Shown: piece by piece, positions 17,081-27,207 of the stretch | Position numbering within the stretch: the stretch's first letter is position 1 | How the letters are laid out: each line of letters starts with the position of its first letter | DNA from: Cyanobium sp. Aljojuca 7A6 | Lineage (GTDB): Bacteria; Cyanobacteriota; Cyanobacteriia; PCC-6307; Cyanobiaceae | Direction of reading: 5' to 3' | DNA: 64,000 nucleotides | Assembly: GCF_024346455.1 (NCBI RefSeq) | Contig: NZ_JAGQCY010000009.1 | Location: 62,001-126,000 of the forward strand | Notes under the pieces: generated by a model | Told to the model about the DNA's origin: nothing | Seen by the model: only the letters and a program-made list of their open reading frames with translations | Databases searched by the model: none | Made by a program: the position numbers and the translations under genes

Positions 17081-18928
17081 ATGACGTCCGCGCCCCCTTC
17101 GCCGGTGCCACCGGCCTCCAGCCCCGTCCCCTCCGGTGGCGCCGCTCCCGATGGCGCCGCCATGGTGCTGCCGAAAACAAGTCAAAGCCCCCAGTTGCTG
17201 CGGATTCGCCACTCGATGAGCCACGTGCTCGCCATGGCGGTGCAGAAGCTCTTTCCCCTGGCCCAGGTCACCATCGGTCCCTGGACCGAGAGTGGCTTCT
17301 ACTACGACTTCGACAACCCGGATCCCTTCACCGAGGCCGATCTCAAGGCGATCCAGAAGGAGATGGGCAAGATCATCGCCCGCAAGCTGCCCTTGGAGCG
17401 CATCGAGGTGAGCAGGGAGGAGGCGGAGCGCCGCATCCGGGGCCAGAACGAGCCCTACAAGCTGGAAATCCTGGCCGGACTGACCGAGCCGATCACCCTG
17501 TACACCCTGGGAGACCAATGGTGGGACCTCTGCGCCGGTCCGCATGTGGCCAACACCGGCGAACTCCACCCCAAGGCCTTCGCCCTTGAGAGCGTGGCCG
17601 GCGCCTATTGGCGCGGCGACGAGAAACGCGCCCAGCTGCAGCGCATCTATGGCACCGCCTGGGAGACACCGGAGCAGCTGGCGGAGCACAAGCGGCGCAA
17701 GGAGGAGGCCCTGCGCCGCGACCACCGGCGCCTCGGCACCGACCTCGACCTCTTTTCGATCGAGGAGGAAGCCGGCGCCGGCCTGGTGTTCTGGCATCCC
17801 CGCGGCGCCCGCATGCGGCTGCTGATCGAGGACTTCTGGCGCTCGGCCCACTTCGAGGACGGCTACGAGCTCCTGTACACCCCCCACGTGGCCGACCTCA
17901 GCCTGTGGAAAACCTCGGGCCACCTCGACTTCTACAGCGAGAGCATGTTCGGGCCGATGGCGGTGGACGAGCGGCAGTACCAGCTCAAGCCGATGAACTG
18001 CCCCTTCCATGTGCTCACCTATGCCAGCCGGTTGCGTTCCTACCGGGAGCTGCCGATCCGCTGGGCTGAACTCGGCACGGTGTATCGCTACGAACGGCCT
18101 GGGGTGATGCATGGGTTGATGCGGGTGCGCGGCTTCACCCAGGACGACGCCCATGTGTTCTGCCTGCCGGAGCAGATCTCCGATGAAATCCTGCGGGTGC
18201 TCAACCTCACCGAGCGCATCCTCTCCACCTTCGATTTCCGCAGCTACGAGATCCATCTCTCCACCCGTCCGGAGAAGTCGATCGGCGAGGATGCCGTCTG
18301 GGAGCTGGCCACCGCCGGCCTGGTCGAGGCCCTGGAGCGCAAGGGCTGGGCCTACAAGGTGGATGAGGGGGGCGGGGCCTTCTATGGCCCCAAGATCGAC
18401 CTCAAGATCGAAGACGCCATCGGTCGGATGTGGCAGTGCTCGACCATCCAGCTCGACTTCAACCTGCCGGAACGCTTCGATCTCAATTACGTGGCGGCCG
18501 ACGGCAGCCGCTCGCGGCTGATCATGATCCACCGCGCCATCTTCGGATCCCTGGAACGCTTTTTCGGCGTGATGGTGGAGAACTATGCCGGCGATTTCCC
18601 CTTCTGGCTGGCCCCCGAGCAGGTTCGGCTGCTGCCGGTCACCGACGACGCCCTCCCCTGGGCCGAGGAGCTCAAAGGCCTGCTGGCGGCCGCCGGCATC
18701 CGCGCCGGTATCGACCACAGCGGCGATCGGCTCGGCAAGCTGATCCGCAACGGCGAACAGATGAAGATCCCGGTGCTGGGGGTGCTCGGTGCCCGTGAAG
18801 CGGAAACCCGCAGCGTCAGCCTGCGCAGTCGTCGTCAGGGGGATCTGGGCAGCGTGGCGGCCGACGCCCTGGTGGCCGCCGCTTCGGCCGCGAATGCCGG
18901 CCGGCTGGCCACCCTGGCCCTGGCATGA
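17081..18928 (+). CDS. thrS: Threonine--tRNA ligase
   Basis: Class II synthetase of 615 residues that charges tRNA-Thr. The N-terminal TGS domain of E. coli ThrRS is absent and replaced by a short Pro/Ser/Ala-rich leader. The editing (N2) domain is intact: RHSMSH with His44 and His48, and CAGPH with Cys151 and His155. Catalytic and zinc signatures include MNCPFH, VYRYERPGVMHGL and the motif 3 region with YGPKIDL. A C-terminal anticodon-binding domain follows. The ATG at 17081 was chosen; a GTG at 17072 is possible. It overlaps glk by four bases (ATGA). Confidence 0.96.
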   Translation: MTSAPPSPVPPASSPVPSGGAAPDGAAMVLPKTSQSPQLLRIRHSMSHVLAMAVQKLFPLAQVTIGPWTESGFYYDFDNPDPFTEADLKAIQKEMGKIIARKLPLERIEVSREEAERRIRGQNEPYKLEILAGLTEPITLYTLGDQWWDLCAGPHVANTGELHPKAFALESVAGAYWRGDEKRAQLQRIYGTAWETPEQLAEHKRRKEEALRRDHRRLGTDLDLFSIEEEAGAGLVFWHPRGARMRLLIEDFWRSAHFEDGYELLYTPHVADLSLWKTSGHLDFYSESMFGPMAVDERQYQLKPMNCPFHVLTYASRLRSYRELPIRWAELGTVYRYERPGVMHGLMRVRGFTQDDAHVFCLPEQISDEILRVLNLTERILSTFDFRSYEIHLSTRPEKSIGEDAVWELATAGLVEALERKGWAYKVDEGGGAFYGPKIDLKIEDAIGRMWQCSTIQLDFNLPERFDLNYVAADGSRSRLIMIHRAIFGSLERFFGVMVENYAGDFPFWLAPEQVRLLPVTDDALPWAEELKGLLAAAGIRAGIDHSGDRLGKLIRNGEQMKIPVLGVLGAREAETRSVSLRSRRQGDLGSVAADALVAAASAANAGRLATLALA

Positions 18929-19956
18929 GCCTTCTGCTGGCGGGCGACATCGGCGGCACCAAGACCCTGCTGAGCCTCTGGCGCTCGGGCGCTGACCGGC
19001 TCGAGCTGCTGCTGGAGGAGCGGTTTGTCTCGGCGGCCTGGGAGGACCTGGCCCCGATGGTGCGCCACTTCCTGGCCGGCGCCCGAGCGGTCGCCGAAGG
19101 CCCACCGGAGGCCGCCTGTTTTGCCGTGGCCGGACCGGTGCAAGGGGGGCAGGCCCAGCTCACCAACCTCCCCTGGCGGCTCGATGCCGAGGCCCTGGCC
19201 CGCGGTTGCGGTCTGCCGGCGGTGGAGCTGGTCAACGACTTCGCCGTGCTGATCTACGGCCTGCCCCATCTCCAGCCTGGCCAGGTGGCGCCCGTGCGTG
19301 ATGGTCGCCGCGACCCGCAGGCGCCGCTGCTGGTGCTGGGGGCTGGCACCGGCCTGGGGGTGGCCATGGGCCTGCCCAGCGCCGCTGGTCTGCGGGCCAT
19401 CCCCAGCGAAGCGGCCCATGGGGAATTCGCCCCCCGCAGCCAGCAGGAATGGGAGCTGAAGCAATGGCTCAGAGACGATCTGTCCCTGGAGCGGGTGTCG
19501 ATCGAGCGCGTGGTGAGCGGCACTGGCCTGGGCCATGTGGCCCGTTGGCTCCTGCGTTGCCGCCACCCTGACGGTGACCATCCCCTCAGCGAGCACGCCC
19601 GTCTCTGGAGCGCGGCCGGTGATGGGCCTGCCCAGTCCGACCTGCCCGCTGAGGTGGCGATGGCCGCCGCCGCCGGCGACCGTCTGGCGGCCGACGCCCT
19701 CGACCTGTGGCTCGGGGCCTACGGCAGCGTTTGCGGCGATCTGGCCCTGGCCGCCCTGAGCCGGGGCGGGCTCTGGCTGGCCGGCGGCACGGCCGCCAAG
19801 CTGCTTGACGGCCTGCGCTCGAGCACCTTCCTGGAGCCCTTTCTGAACAAGGGGCGCCTGCGCCCCACCCTGGAGCCCGTGCCCATCACTGCCGTGGTGG
19901 ATCCGGCGGTGGGGAGCTTCAGCGCCGCCTGCCGCGCCCGGATGCTGCTGGGCTGA
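18925..19956 (+). CDS. glk: Glucokinase
   Basis: Cytoplasmic ATP-dependent glucose kinase of the Glk (non-ROK) family, 343 residues. The phosphate-1 motif GDIGGTKT is at residues 8-15. FAVAGPVQGG and LVNDF (catalytic Asp) are followed by VLGAGTGLGVA and the glucose-binding SEAAHGEFAPR. The start overlaps the thrS stop by four bases, so it is translated with thrS despite the unrelated function. It supports use of stored or imported glucose, for example from glycogen breakdown. Confidence 0.93.
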   Translation: MSLLLAGDIGGTKTLLSLWRSGADRLELLLEERFVSAAWEDLAPMVRHFLAGARAVAEGPPEAACFAVAGPVQGGQAQLTNLPWRLDAEALARGCGLPAVELVNDFAVLIYGLPHLQPGQVAPVRDGRRDPQAPLLVLGAGTGLGVAMGLPSAAGLRAIPSEAAHGEFAPRSQQEWELKQWLRDDLSLERVSIERVVSGTGLGHVARWLLRCRHPDGDHPLSEHARLWSAAGDGPAQSDLPAEVAMAAAAGDRLAADALDLWLGAYGSVCGDLALAALSRGGLWLAGGTAAKLLDGLRSSTFLEPFLNKGRLRPTLEPVPITAVVDPAVGSFSAACRARMLLG

Positions 19957-20009
19957 GTCCAGCACAGCAAAGGGTCGGCTGCAACACTGAGCCCAACGAC
20001 AGTTCACCT

Positions 20010-20984
20010 ATGGTTCGGCCCCAGATTGGCCAGGGGGTGGTGGTGGAGGTTCCGGCCACCACCGCCAACATCGGCCCAGGATTCGATTGCCTCGGCGCCG
20101 CCCTGGCCCTCGGTAACCGCTTCGAGCTGCGGGTGATCGAGGGGGGAGGCGAGCGTTTCGAGCTGATCATCGAGGGCCCGGAGGGGGCCCACCTGCGTGG
20201 TGGCCCGGACAACCTCGTCTACCGCTCCGCCCAGCGGGTCTGGCGTGAGGTGGGACTGGAAGCGGTGGCGATCGAGGCCCGGGTGCAGCTGGCCGTGCCT
20301 CCTGCCCGGGGTCTGGGCAGCAGCGCCACGGCCATCGTGGCGGGCCTGATCGGCGCCAATGCCCTGGTGGGAGAGCCGCTCAGCCGGGAGAAGCTGCTCG
20401 AGCTGGCCATCGACATCGAGGGCCATCCCGACAATGTGGTTCCGTCCCTGCTCGGTGGGCTCTGCCTGACGGCGCGGGCCGCCTCCCATCGCTGGCGGGT
20501 GGTGCGGTGCGAGTGGAACCCACTCGTGAAGGCCGTGGTGGCGATTCCGACGATCCGGCTGAGCACCAGCGAGGCGCGCCGCGCCATGCCCCGCAGCATC
20601 CCGATCAGCGATGCGGTGATGAATCTGGGGGCCCTCACCCTGCTTCTGCAGGGGCTGCGCACGGGCAATGGCGATCTGATCGCCGATGGCATGCACGATC
20701 GCATCCACGAGCCCTACCGCTGGGGGCTGATCCAGGGGGGGCGTGCGGTGCGGGAGGCCGCCCTGGAGACCGGGGCCTGGGGTTGCGTGATCAGCGGCGC
20801 CGGCCCCAGCCTGCTGGCCCTGGCTCCTGCCGACCGGGCCGAGGCGGTGGGGCAGGCCATGACCGGTGCCTGGCAGGGGGAGGGGGTGAGCAGCCACAGT
20901 GCCGTGCTCGGACTTCAGGAGGGCGGCAGCACCTGGGAACCCCTGGTCGAGGCTGGCCGCCCACAGGTCATCGCTGCCGACTAG
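20010..20984 (+). CDS. thrB: Homoserine kinase
   Basis: GHMP-family kinase that phosphorylates homoserine on the way to threonine, 324 residues. It has the early [15 protein letters not shown] motif (residues 12-26), the ATP-binding loop [16 protein letters not shown] and a C-terminal GAGPSLLAL motif. It starts 53 bases after glk, within the thrS-glk-thrB-ndhD run, and places threonine synthesis near threonyl-tRNA formation. Confidence 0.95.
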   Translation: MVRPQIGQGVVVEVPATTANIGPGFDCLGAALALGNRFELRVIEGGGERFELIIEGPEGAHLRGGPDNLVYRSAQRVWREVGLEAVAIEARVQLAVPPARGLGSSATAIVAGLIGANALVGEPLSREKLLELAIDIEGHPDNVVPSLLGGLCLTARAASHRWRVVRCEWNPLVKAVVAIPTIRLSTSEARRAMPRSIPISDAVMNLGALTLLLQGLRTGNGDLIADGMHDRIHEPYRWGLIQGGRAVREAALETGAWGCVISGAGPSLLALAPADRAEAVGQAMTGAWQGEGVSSHSAVLGLQEGGSTWEPLVEAGRPQVIAAD

Positions 20985-21026
20985 AACAGCGCTGTAATGA
21001 GTACAACTACCCAGCTGATAAGCTCT

Positions 21027-21041
21027 GCGCCCCAGGGGCGC
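21027..21041. promoter_or_regulatory. GC-rich palindrome between thrB and ndhD
   Basis: GCGCCCC-A-GGGGCGC, a perfect 7-bp inverted repeat around one base, about 43 bases after the thrB stop and 57 before ndhD. There is no T-run, so it is not a standard terminator. It may be an operator or an RNA-processing hairpin. Confidence 0.3.
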
Positions 21042-21097
21042 CCTGCCGCCGAGGTCGAGTCCCCCGTCATACTTCCTGCCTGGAGCACCGCACAGTG

Positions 21098-22693
21098 ATG
21101 GACGCCAGCCTGCCGCTTTCGCTCGCGTCCTCTACGTTTCCCGCCGGACTCTCTGAAGCTGCCGGATTTCCCTGGCTGAGCCTCATCGTGCTGCTGCCGG
21201 CCACCGCAGCCCTGTTGATGCCCCTGCTGCCCGGCGACGGCAGCGACCCCCGCCTGCCCCGCACCGTTGCCCTAGGTGTTCTGGGCGTGGATTTTGCCCT
21301 GATCCTTTGGGTGTTCGCCCGTCATTTTGATGGCGGTCTCAGCGAGCTTCAGCTGGTGGAGCGGGTGTCCTGGGTGCCGGCCCTCGGTCTGGAATGGTCC
21401 CTGGCCGCCGATGGGCTCTCGGCCCCCCTGGTCGTACTCAGCGGACTCGTCACCCTGCTCTCGGTGGCGGCCAGCTGGAACATCCGCCTCAAGACACGCC
21501 TTTATTTCGGCCTGCTCCTGGTCCAGGCCACCGCCCAGAGCCTGGTGTTCCTCTCCCAGGATTTCCTGCTCTTCTTCCTGGCCTGGGAGCTCGAACTGGT
21601 GCCGGTGTATCTGTTGATCGCCATCTGGGGCGGCAAGCAACGCCAGTACGCCGCCACCAAGTTCATCCTCTACACGGCCACGGCCTCCCTGCTGATCCTG
21701 ATCAGCGGGCTGGCCCTGGCCCTTTCCGGCGACAGCTTCACCCTCAACCTCAGCGAGCTGGCGGCCCGCTCCCCGGGCGGCACCTTCGGCCTGCTCTGTT
21801 ATCTGGGCTTTCTGGTGGGCTTCGGCGTGAAGTTGCCGATGTTCCCGTTGCACACCTGGTTGCCCGATGCCCACGGCGAGGCCAACGCGCCGGTGTCGAT
21901 GTTGCTGGCGGGGGTGCTGCTCAAGATGGGCGGCTATGCCCTGCTGCGCTTCAACGTGCAGATGCTCCCCGAGGTGCACCTGAGGCTGGCGCCGGCTCTG
22001 ATCGTGCTCGGGATCATCAACATCATCTACGGCGCGCTCAACGCCTTCGCCCAGGACAACGTCAAGCGCCGCATCGCCTGCAGTTCGGTGAGCCACATGG
22101 GCTTCGTCCTGCTGGGGATCGGCGCCATTGATGCCCTCGGCATGAGCGGCGCCATGCTGCAGATGATCAGCCATGGTCTGATCGCCGCAGCGATGTTCTT
22201 TGTCACCGGCGTCTTTTACGAGCGCACCGAGACCCTTTCGATCCCCAACATGGGTGGTCTGGCCAAGGTGCTGCCAATCACCTTCGCCTTCTTCCTGGCC
22301 AGCTCCCTGGCCTCCCTGGCCCTGCCGGGGATGAGTGGCTTCATCAGCGAGATCACCGTGTTTCTTGGGGTCACCTCCTACGAGGGCTTCACGGTCGGCT
22401 TCCGCGTCATCGCCATCTTCCTGGCTGCCATCGGCCTGGTGCTCACCCCTGTGTACTTGCTCTCCTTGTGCCGGCGCGTCTTCTTCGGTCCCCGGATTCC
22501 GGCCCTGGCGGTGGTGGGCGACATGAAGCCCCGGGAGCTGCTGATCGGCCTCAGCCTGCTGGTGCCCACCCTTGTGATCGGTTTCTGGCCGCGGGTGGCG
22601 ATCGACCTGTATGAAGCCAGCACCAATGGCCTGGCTGCCGAGCTGGCCAACCAGGGGGCCGTGGCCATGGGACGGTTGGCCGCCCTCGGCTGA
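21098..22693 (+). CDS. ndhD: NAD(P)H-quinone oxidoreductase (NDH-1) subunit 4
   Basis: Proton-pumping membrane subunit of the cyanobacterial NDH-1 complex, homologous to NuoM and to antiporters, 531 residues with about 14 hydrophobic helices. Signatures include [20 protein letters not shown] with the conserved Glu, [20 protein letters not shown], and [14 protein letters not shown]. NdhD paralogues distinguish respiratory/cyclic from CO2-uptake complexes; I cannot assign the subtype with certainty, though the thrB-adjacent copy resembles NdhD1. The ATG at 21098 was chosen from the GTGATG pair. Confidence 0.94.
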   Translation: MDASLPLSLASSTFPAGLSEAAGFPWLSLIVLLPATAALLMPLLPGDGSDPRLPRTVALGVLGVDFALILWVFARHFDGGLSELQLVERVSWVPALGLEWSLAADGLSAPLVVLSGLVTLLSVAASWNIRLKTRLYFGLLLVQATAQSLVFLSQDFLLFFLAWELELVPVYLLIAIWGGKQRQYAATKFILYTATASLLILISGLALALSGDSFTLNLSELAARSPGGTFGLLCYLGFLVGFGVKLPMFPLHTWLPDAHGEANAPVSMLLAGVLLKMGGYALLRFNVQMLPEVHLRLAPALIVLGIINIIYGALNAFAQDNVKRRIACSSVSHMGFVLLGIGAIDALGMSGAMLQMISHGLIAAAMFFVTGVFYERTETLSIPNMGGLAKVLPITFAFFLASSLASLALPGMSGFISEITVFLGVTSYEGFTVGFRVIAIFLAAIGLVLTPVYLLSLCRRVFFGPRIPALAVVGDMKPRELLIGLSLLVPTLVIGFWPRVAIDLYEASTNGLAAELANQGAVAMGRLAALG

Positions 22694-22753
22694 CCCGCAC
22701 CCTGGTCCGGGGTGGGCTGAAATGGGACCTTCCTCCGCAGCGGCCGCCCGGCG

Positions 22754-24868
22754 ATGACCAGCACCCTCCAGAGCCCCCCTGCCCTGCTGGCCGGAGAGGG
22801 ACTGCCCCGCTTCGAGGCCATCACCCCGGATCAGGTGAGGGCCCACATCCCCGAACTCCTCAACGGCCTGCAGGCGGAGCTGGATCGGGTCGAGGCTGAT
22901 CTGGCGGCGGCGACGTCCGCCGCAAGGCCCCTCACCTGGGCCGAAGTGATGGATCCCCTGCATCGCCTGGGGGAACGGCTGCGTTGGAGCTGGGGGGTGG
23001 TGAGCCACCTCAACGGCGTCTGTAACAGCACGGAACTGCGGGAGGCCCACGCCAGCCAGCAGGCGGCGGTTGTGGCCTTCGGCAACCGTTCCGGCCAGAG
23101 CCGGGTGCTCTACGAGGCCCTGCGCCGCCTGCAGAGCCAGGGGGGGCTGGATGCCACCCAGGAGCGGATCCTCACGGCGGAACTGCGGGACATGGAGCTG
23201 CGGGGCGTGGGCCTCGAGGGCGCCGCCCAGGAGGCCTTCAACGCTGCCAGTCAGGAGCTGGCGGAACTGGCCACCGCCTTCGGCAACCGCGTGCTGGATG
23301 CCACCAACAGCTGGACCGTGAAGCTCACCGATCCGGCCGAGGTGGAGGGGTTGCCCGAGAGCCTCAGGGAGCAGCTGGCCCAGGCCGCCCGCGATGCCGG
23401 CGATGGCCAGGCCACGGCCGCGGCTGGGCCCTGGCTGCTGGGGCTCGACATGCCCCGCTTCGGCCCGTTCCTGAAGTACAGCCGCCGCCGCGACCTGCGG
23501 GAGATTGCTTACAAGGCCCACGTGAGCCGAGCTTCGGGAGAATCCGATGGCAACTGGCCCGCGATTGAGCGGATTCTCACCCTGCGCCGTGTGCAGGCCC
23601 ACCAGCTCGGCCATGGCTCCTGGGCCGAGGTGAGCCTGGCTTCGAAGATGGCCGGTTCGGTGGCCGAGGTGGAGGCCCTGCTGGAGGACCTGCGCACCGC
23701 TGCCTACCCGGTGGCCCTGCTGGAACTGGAGGCGCTGCGCGCCTGTGCGGCCCGGGAGGGGGCGGCCGAGGCAGGGGACTTCAAGCCATGGGACGTGAGT
23801 TTCTGGGCCGAGGTGCGGCGCCAGCAGGCGTTCGACCTCGACAGTGAGGCCCTGCGGCCCTGGTTCCCCCTGCCCCGGGTGCTCGAGGGCCTGTTCGGCC
23901 TTTGCGACCGCCTGTTCGGCCTCCATATCCACCCCGCCGATGGCGAGGCGCCCGTCTGGCATCCGGATGTGCGTTTCTTCCGCGTCGATGACGCCGCCAG
24001 CGGCGAGCCCCTGGCGGCCTTCTATCTGGACCCCTACAGCCGGCCGGGCAGCAAGCGCGGCGGCGCCTGGATGGATGAATGCCTGGTGCGTTCGCTGGAT
24101 GCCTCTGGGCAGCCCGTGCTCCCCGTGGCCTACCTGGTCTGCAACCAGAGCCCACCCGTGGGTGACACCCCCAGCCTGATGACCTTCGAGGAGGTGGAGA
24201 CCCTGTTCCACGAATTCGGCCACGGCCTCCAGCACATGCTCACCACGGTGGAGCGTCCCCAGGCGGCCGGCATCAACAACGTGGAATGGGATGCGGTGGA
24301 GCTGCCCAGCCAGTTCATGGAGAACTGGTGCTATGACCACGCCACCTTGATGGGGATGGCCCGCCACTGGCAGAGCGGCGAACCGTTGCCGGAGGTGGAG
24401 TTCGCCAAGCTCCGGGCCGCCCGCACCTTCATGGGGGGTGCCGCCACCCTGCGCCAAGTGCACTTCGCCCTCACCGACCTGCGTCTCCACAGCCAGTGGA
24501 CCCCGGAATGCGGCCAGACGCCCGAACAGCTGCGCCGCGAGATCGCCGCCACCACCACCGTGCTGGAGCCGATCGAAGAAGATGCCTTTCTCTGCTCCTT
24601 CGGCCACATCTTTGCCGGCGGCTATTCCGCCGGCTACTACTCCTACAAGTGGGCCGAGGTGCTCAGCGCCGATGCGTTCAGCGCCTTTGAAGAGGTGGGC
24701 CTGGAGAATGAGGCGGCGATCCAGGCCACCGGCCGCCGCTTCCGCGAGACGGTGCTCAGCCTCGGCGGCAGCCGCCACCCCGGCGAGGTGTTTGAAACCT
24801 TCCGGGGCCGGGCTCCCAGCCCGGAGGCCCTGATCCGGCACTCCGGGCTGGGAGCCGCTGGCGGCTGA
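22754..24868 (+). CDS. prlC: M3 family oligopeptidase (oligopeptidase A type)
   Basis: Cytoplasmic zinc metallopeptidase that degrades short peptides, including cleaved signal peptides, 704 residues. The zinc site is in LFHEFGHGLQHML (HExxH; positions near 492), with the downstream Glu in VEWDAVELPSQFMENW. The conserved GYYSYKWAEVLSADAF segment lies near residue 630. Length and domain order are normal. It begins 60 bases after ndhD. Confidence 0.92.
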   Translation: MTSTLQSPPALLAGEGLPRFEAITPDQVRAHIPELLNGLQAELDRVEADLAAATSAARPLTWAEVMDPLHRLGERLRWSWGVVSHLNGVCNSTELREAHASQQAAVVAFGNRSGQSRVLYEALRRLQSQGGLDATQERILTAELRDMELRGVGLEGAAQEAFNAASQELAELATAFGNRVLDATNSWTVKLTDPAEVEGLPESLREQLAQAARDAGDGQATAAAGPWLLGLDMPRFGPFLKYSRRRDLREIAYKAHVSRASGESDGNWPAIERILTLRRVQAHQLGHGSWAEVSLASKMAGSVAEVEALLEDLRTAAYPVALLELEALRACAAREGAAEAGDFKPWDVSFWAEVRRQQAFDLDSEALRPWFPLPRVLEGLFGLCDRLFGLHIHPADGEAPVWHPDVRFFRVDDAASGEPLAAFYLDPYSRPGSKRGGAWMDECLVRSLDASGQPVLPVAYLVCNQSPPVGDTPSLMTFEEVETLFHEFGHGLQHMLTTVERPQAAGINNVEWDAVELPSQFMENWCYDHATLMGMARHWQSGEPLPEVEFAKLRAARTFMGGAATLRQVHFALTDLRLHSQWTPECGQTPEQLRREIAATTTVLEPIEEDAFLCSFGHIFAGGYSAGYYSYKWAEVLSADAFSAFEEVGLENEAAIQATGRRFRETVLSLGGSRHPGEVFETFRGRAPSPEALIRHSGLGAAGG

Positions 24869-24888
24869 GGGTGGGGGCCCCTCGAGGC

Positions 24889-25425
24889 TCAGTTCGCGCA
24901 GGCGCTGGAGATGGAGTGCATGGTCTGAACCTGACCGGGTGCCAGAGCGAAGTTCAGGTCACCAGCGGAGCTGGGGACTGTGATCCGCATGGCCATGCCG
25001 TCTTCAGGGATGGGATTGAGGCAGCCAGCGTTGAACTGGGAGGAACCCACGGGGATGGTGCCACCGGCGCTGCTCAGCAGTTCCTGGCTGAGGTTGTCCA
25101 GGCTCCAGGCTTGCTTCGCTCCGTCACTCATCACCGTGGGGCGAGTGTGGTTCAGGTTCAGTCCGACCGTCTCGGCGTTCAGTCTCAATCGCAATCCGGA
25201 AGGAGAATTGATCTCGGAACGTTCAAACAACACGGCACCCAGCTTGTGACCTGAGCCGTCGTGGAGAAACCAGTTTCCGGTGTCATCGGCCATCGCCGCC
25301 GATGGGGTGAACAGGGGGGCGAGCACAAGCAGCCCCACGGCCATGATCCAGGCACTTCCCAGGATGCCAATACGGCGCCACTGATGTGCAAATCCCTGTT
25401 TCGTAGCGGCAATGAATGGTTCCAT
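24889..25425 (-). CDS. Secreted hypothetical protein, DUF3122-like
   Basis: 178 residues with a long signal peptide. A basic start (HQWRRIG) and a hydrophobic run around residues 25-40 (WIMAVGLLVLAPLF) precede a likely cleavage near SAAMADD. The mature part begins NWFLHDGSGHKLGAVLFE and has a beta-rich look reminiscent of the cyanobacterial DUF3122 family; that match is tentative. There are two Cys in the mature part (NAGCLN and the C-terminal SACAN), which could form a disulfide. The ATG at 25425 places the signal peptide correctly. GC is visibly lower than in flanking genes. Confidence 0.6.
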   Translation of the reverse strand: MEPFIAATKQGFAHQWRRIGILGSAWIMAVGLLVLAPLFTPSAAMADDTGNWFLHDGSGHKLGAVLFERSEINSPSGLRLRLNAETVGLNLNHTRPTVMSDGAKQAWSLDNLSQELLSSAGGTIPVGSSQFNAGCLNPIPEDGMAMRITVPSSAGDLNFALAPGQVQTMHSISSACAN

Positions 25426-25633
25426 TGCCTTGACCTGAGTTGTGGACGTTTCCAACCTGACCGCAACATCAGATCCGTCATGGCGGCAATTCACCCCCTG
25501 ACGATGGGCCCGATAGCGTTAAAGTGATCCCGAAAAAAATGTTTCTCAAGGAATCTGAGCATCTGCGGTTGGCTCCCCTGAATCGGCTGATCGATGGCCT
25601 TGGTTGATTCGCCTGTTCAGGGTTGAGTCCAGA

Positions 25634-25651
25634 TCATCGCTTGGGCGATGA
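25634..25651. terminator. Hairpin downstream of the MFS gene
   Basis: Perfect 7-bp stem with a 4-base loop (TCATCGC-TTGG-GCGATGA), 30 bases past the MFS stop. There is no T-run on either strand, so it may be an mRNA 3' end or processing hairpin rather than a full terminator. Confidence 0.3.
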
Positions 25652-25681
25652 CCGTCCATCAGGGTGCCCTGCTGGGGACGG

Positions 25682-26938
25682 CTACCACCCATCCTTGCCT
25701 GTCCCGCGCCTCAACAACGTGCCAGCGGCCACCATCCCGAGGATGGTCAGCAGAGCCAGTGGAACGAACACATGGTTGTAGCTGCCAAACAGATCACGGG
25801 TGCGTCCGGTCACCAGCGTTCCGATCAAGGCACCGACGCCATAGGCCGTGAAAACAATCCCATAATTCTGCGCATAACGATCAGGCGCAAAGAAGCGCAA
25901 CGTGATCGTGGGAGCCATTGCCAACCATCCCCCCAGGCAGAACCAGAACAGGCAGAAGGAGAGGAGATAGGTCCCAATCTGTCCACTGCGCGCCTGGATC
26001 ATCAAAAGGCAGGCCACGAAACTGATCGTATAGGAAAAGATCGCGACATAGTGGGGCTTGAAGCGATCGCTCAACCAGCCAAACAAGGGACGACTGATCC
26101 CATTGAAGACAGCAAACAACGACATGCTGCTGGCCGCCACAGCTGGATGAATGCCGATGAGCTCCTCTCCAACGGAGCTGGAGATGCCGATCGCACTCAA
26201 CCCTACGAGCGTCCCAATGACGTAGCAGATCCACAGGCCATAGAAGGATCTGTTCCTGAAAAGGCTCGTCGGATGATGGGGAGCTGAGGCGAACGCTGGC
26301 TGGGCAAGGACTGGCTGGGGCTGCCAGGCCTTGGGTGGCAGCTTCATGGTGAAGGACAGGGCCACGATGATCACCATCATGGCGATGCCAAGAAGGCGCA
26401 GGGTGGGCCTCACCGTGTAGGTCTCGATGAGGTGGTTGGCGAGGGGGGCGGTGATCAGTGGGGAGAGCCCAAAGCCAACGATCGTCAGTCCAACGGCCAA
26501 CCCTTTCTTATCAGGAAACCATCGTGAGACCACCAGAATCGGAACCCCATAAACAATGCCAATCCCTGTCCCTCCAATGATTCCGTAGCTGACAACAAGC
26601 CCTCCCACCTGGTTGGCAAAGCTCGAAAGAACGTAGCCAAGGCCAACGATGATGCCGCCGATGGCTGTCGTCAGGCGGGTGCCCAGGCGGGGCAGATAAA
26701 AGCCAGTCACGGGCATCAGCGCTGCATAGAACACCAGCACGACGGTGAACGGCATCAGACTTTCCGTCGCGCCCATCCCCAGTTCCTGCTCCAATGGGGT
26801 TCTGAAAAGGCTCCAGGAATACACACTGCCCAGACAGAGCAGGATCACCATGCCCAGGGGAATCAGGAGCCATCGCCCTTGGCTGGCGGGCCTTCCCAGG
26901 AGCATGACCTGGCCCTCAGGCTGAATCGTCAGGTTCAT
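25682..26938 (-). CDS. MFS transporter, OxlT (oxalate/formate antiporter)-like
   Basis: 418-residue membrane protein with about 12 helices. The OxlT-like signs are a first helix followed by GSVYSWSLFRTPLEQELG, a conserved GGTGIGIVYGVPI segment, RWFPDKKGLAVGL in the helix 4-5 region, and FGWLSDRFKPHY (MFS motif A variant) in the second half. The family moves oxalate, formate or other small organic acids. No oxalate-degrading genes (frc, oxc) lie nearby, so the substrate is uncertain. The ATG at 26938 gives the normal N terminus. GC and codon use are visibly less extreme than in neighbours, compatible with transfer. Confidence 0.82.
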   Translation of the reverse strand: MNLTIQPEGQVMLLGRPASQGRWLLIPLGMVILLCLGSVYSWSLFRTPLEQELGMGATESLMPFTVVLVFYAALMPVTGFYLPRLGTRLTTAIGGIIVGLGYVLSSFANQVGGLVVSYGIIGGTGIGIVYGVPILVVSRWFPDKKGLAVGLTIVGFGLSPLITAPLANHLIETYTVRPTLRLLGIAMMVIIVALSFTMKLPPKAWQPQPVLAQPAFASAPHHPTSLFRNRSFYGLWICYVIGTLVGLSAIGISSSVGEELIGIHPAVAASSMSLFAVFNGISRPLFGWLSDRFKPHYVAIFSYTISFVACLLMIQARSGQIGTYLLSFCLFWFCLGGWLAMAPTITLRFFAPDRYAQNYGIVFTAYGVGALIGTLVTGRTRDLFGSYNHVFVPLALLTILGMVAAGTLLRRGTGKDGW

Positions 26939-27207
26939 TGGGTACCGCAAGAACGTGGGCAGAGCGGCTGATCGGGCTGCTTGTGCTGTTGCGTCACAAG
27001 TGATGTCTATCCCGCGTCCAGAGGACGATTGAGGGGCGTCGTAACATTTCCAGCCCACTTGGATCAAGGCTAAACCGGTTCTGTTATTCCATCCGCAACA
27101 ACCTGGATGGACTTGTCGGGATCCACACGAATCAGTGCAATCTCAGTTAGAATAATCCGGCCTGATCCGTTTCCGGTGAGTCCTTCGCCCCTTGCCGGAG
27201 AGACGTG
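26939..27207. promoter_or_regulatory. Divergent intergenic region between MFS and NDH-2-like genes
   Basis: About 270 relatively AT-rich bases serving both directions. A possible -10 element TAGAAT lies at 27148-27153 on the plus strand, 55 bases before the oxidoreductase ATG, but no matching -35 is clear. A good ribosome-binding site (GGAGAG) precedes that ATG. No gene is seen here. Confidence 0.35.

Noticed and set aside
21272-24841. A 1189-codon open frame on the minus strand across ndhD and the M3 peptidase
   Set aside because: It is antisense to two clearly conserved genes and is rich in His, Gln and Gly with no recognisable motifs. Long antisense frames are expected from GC-rich third positions. 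Similar long antisense frames elsewhere (for example opposite menD, gatA, acs) were dropped for the same reason.
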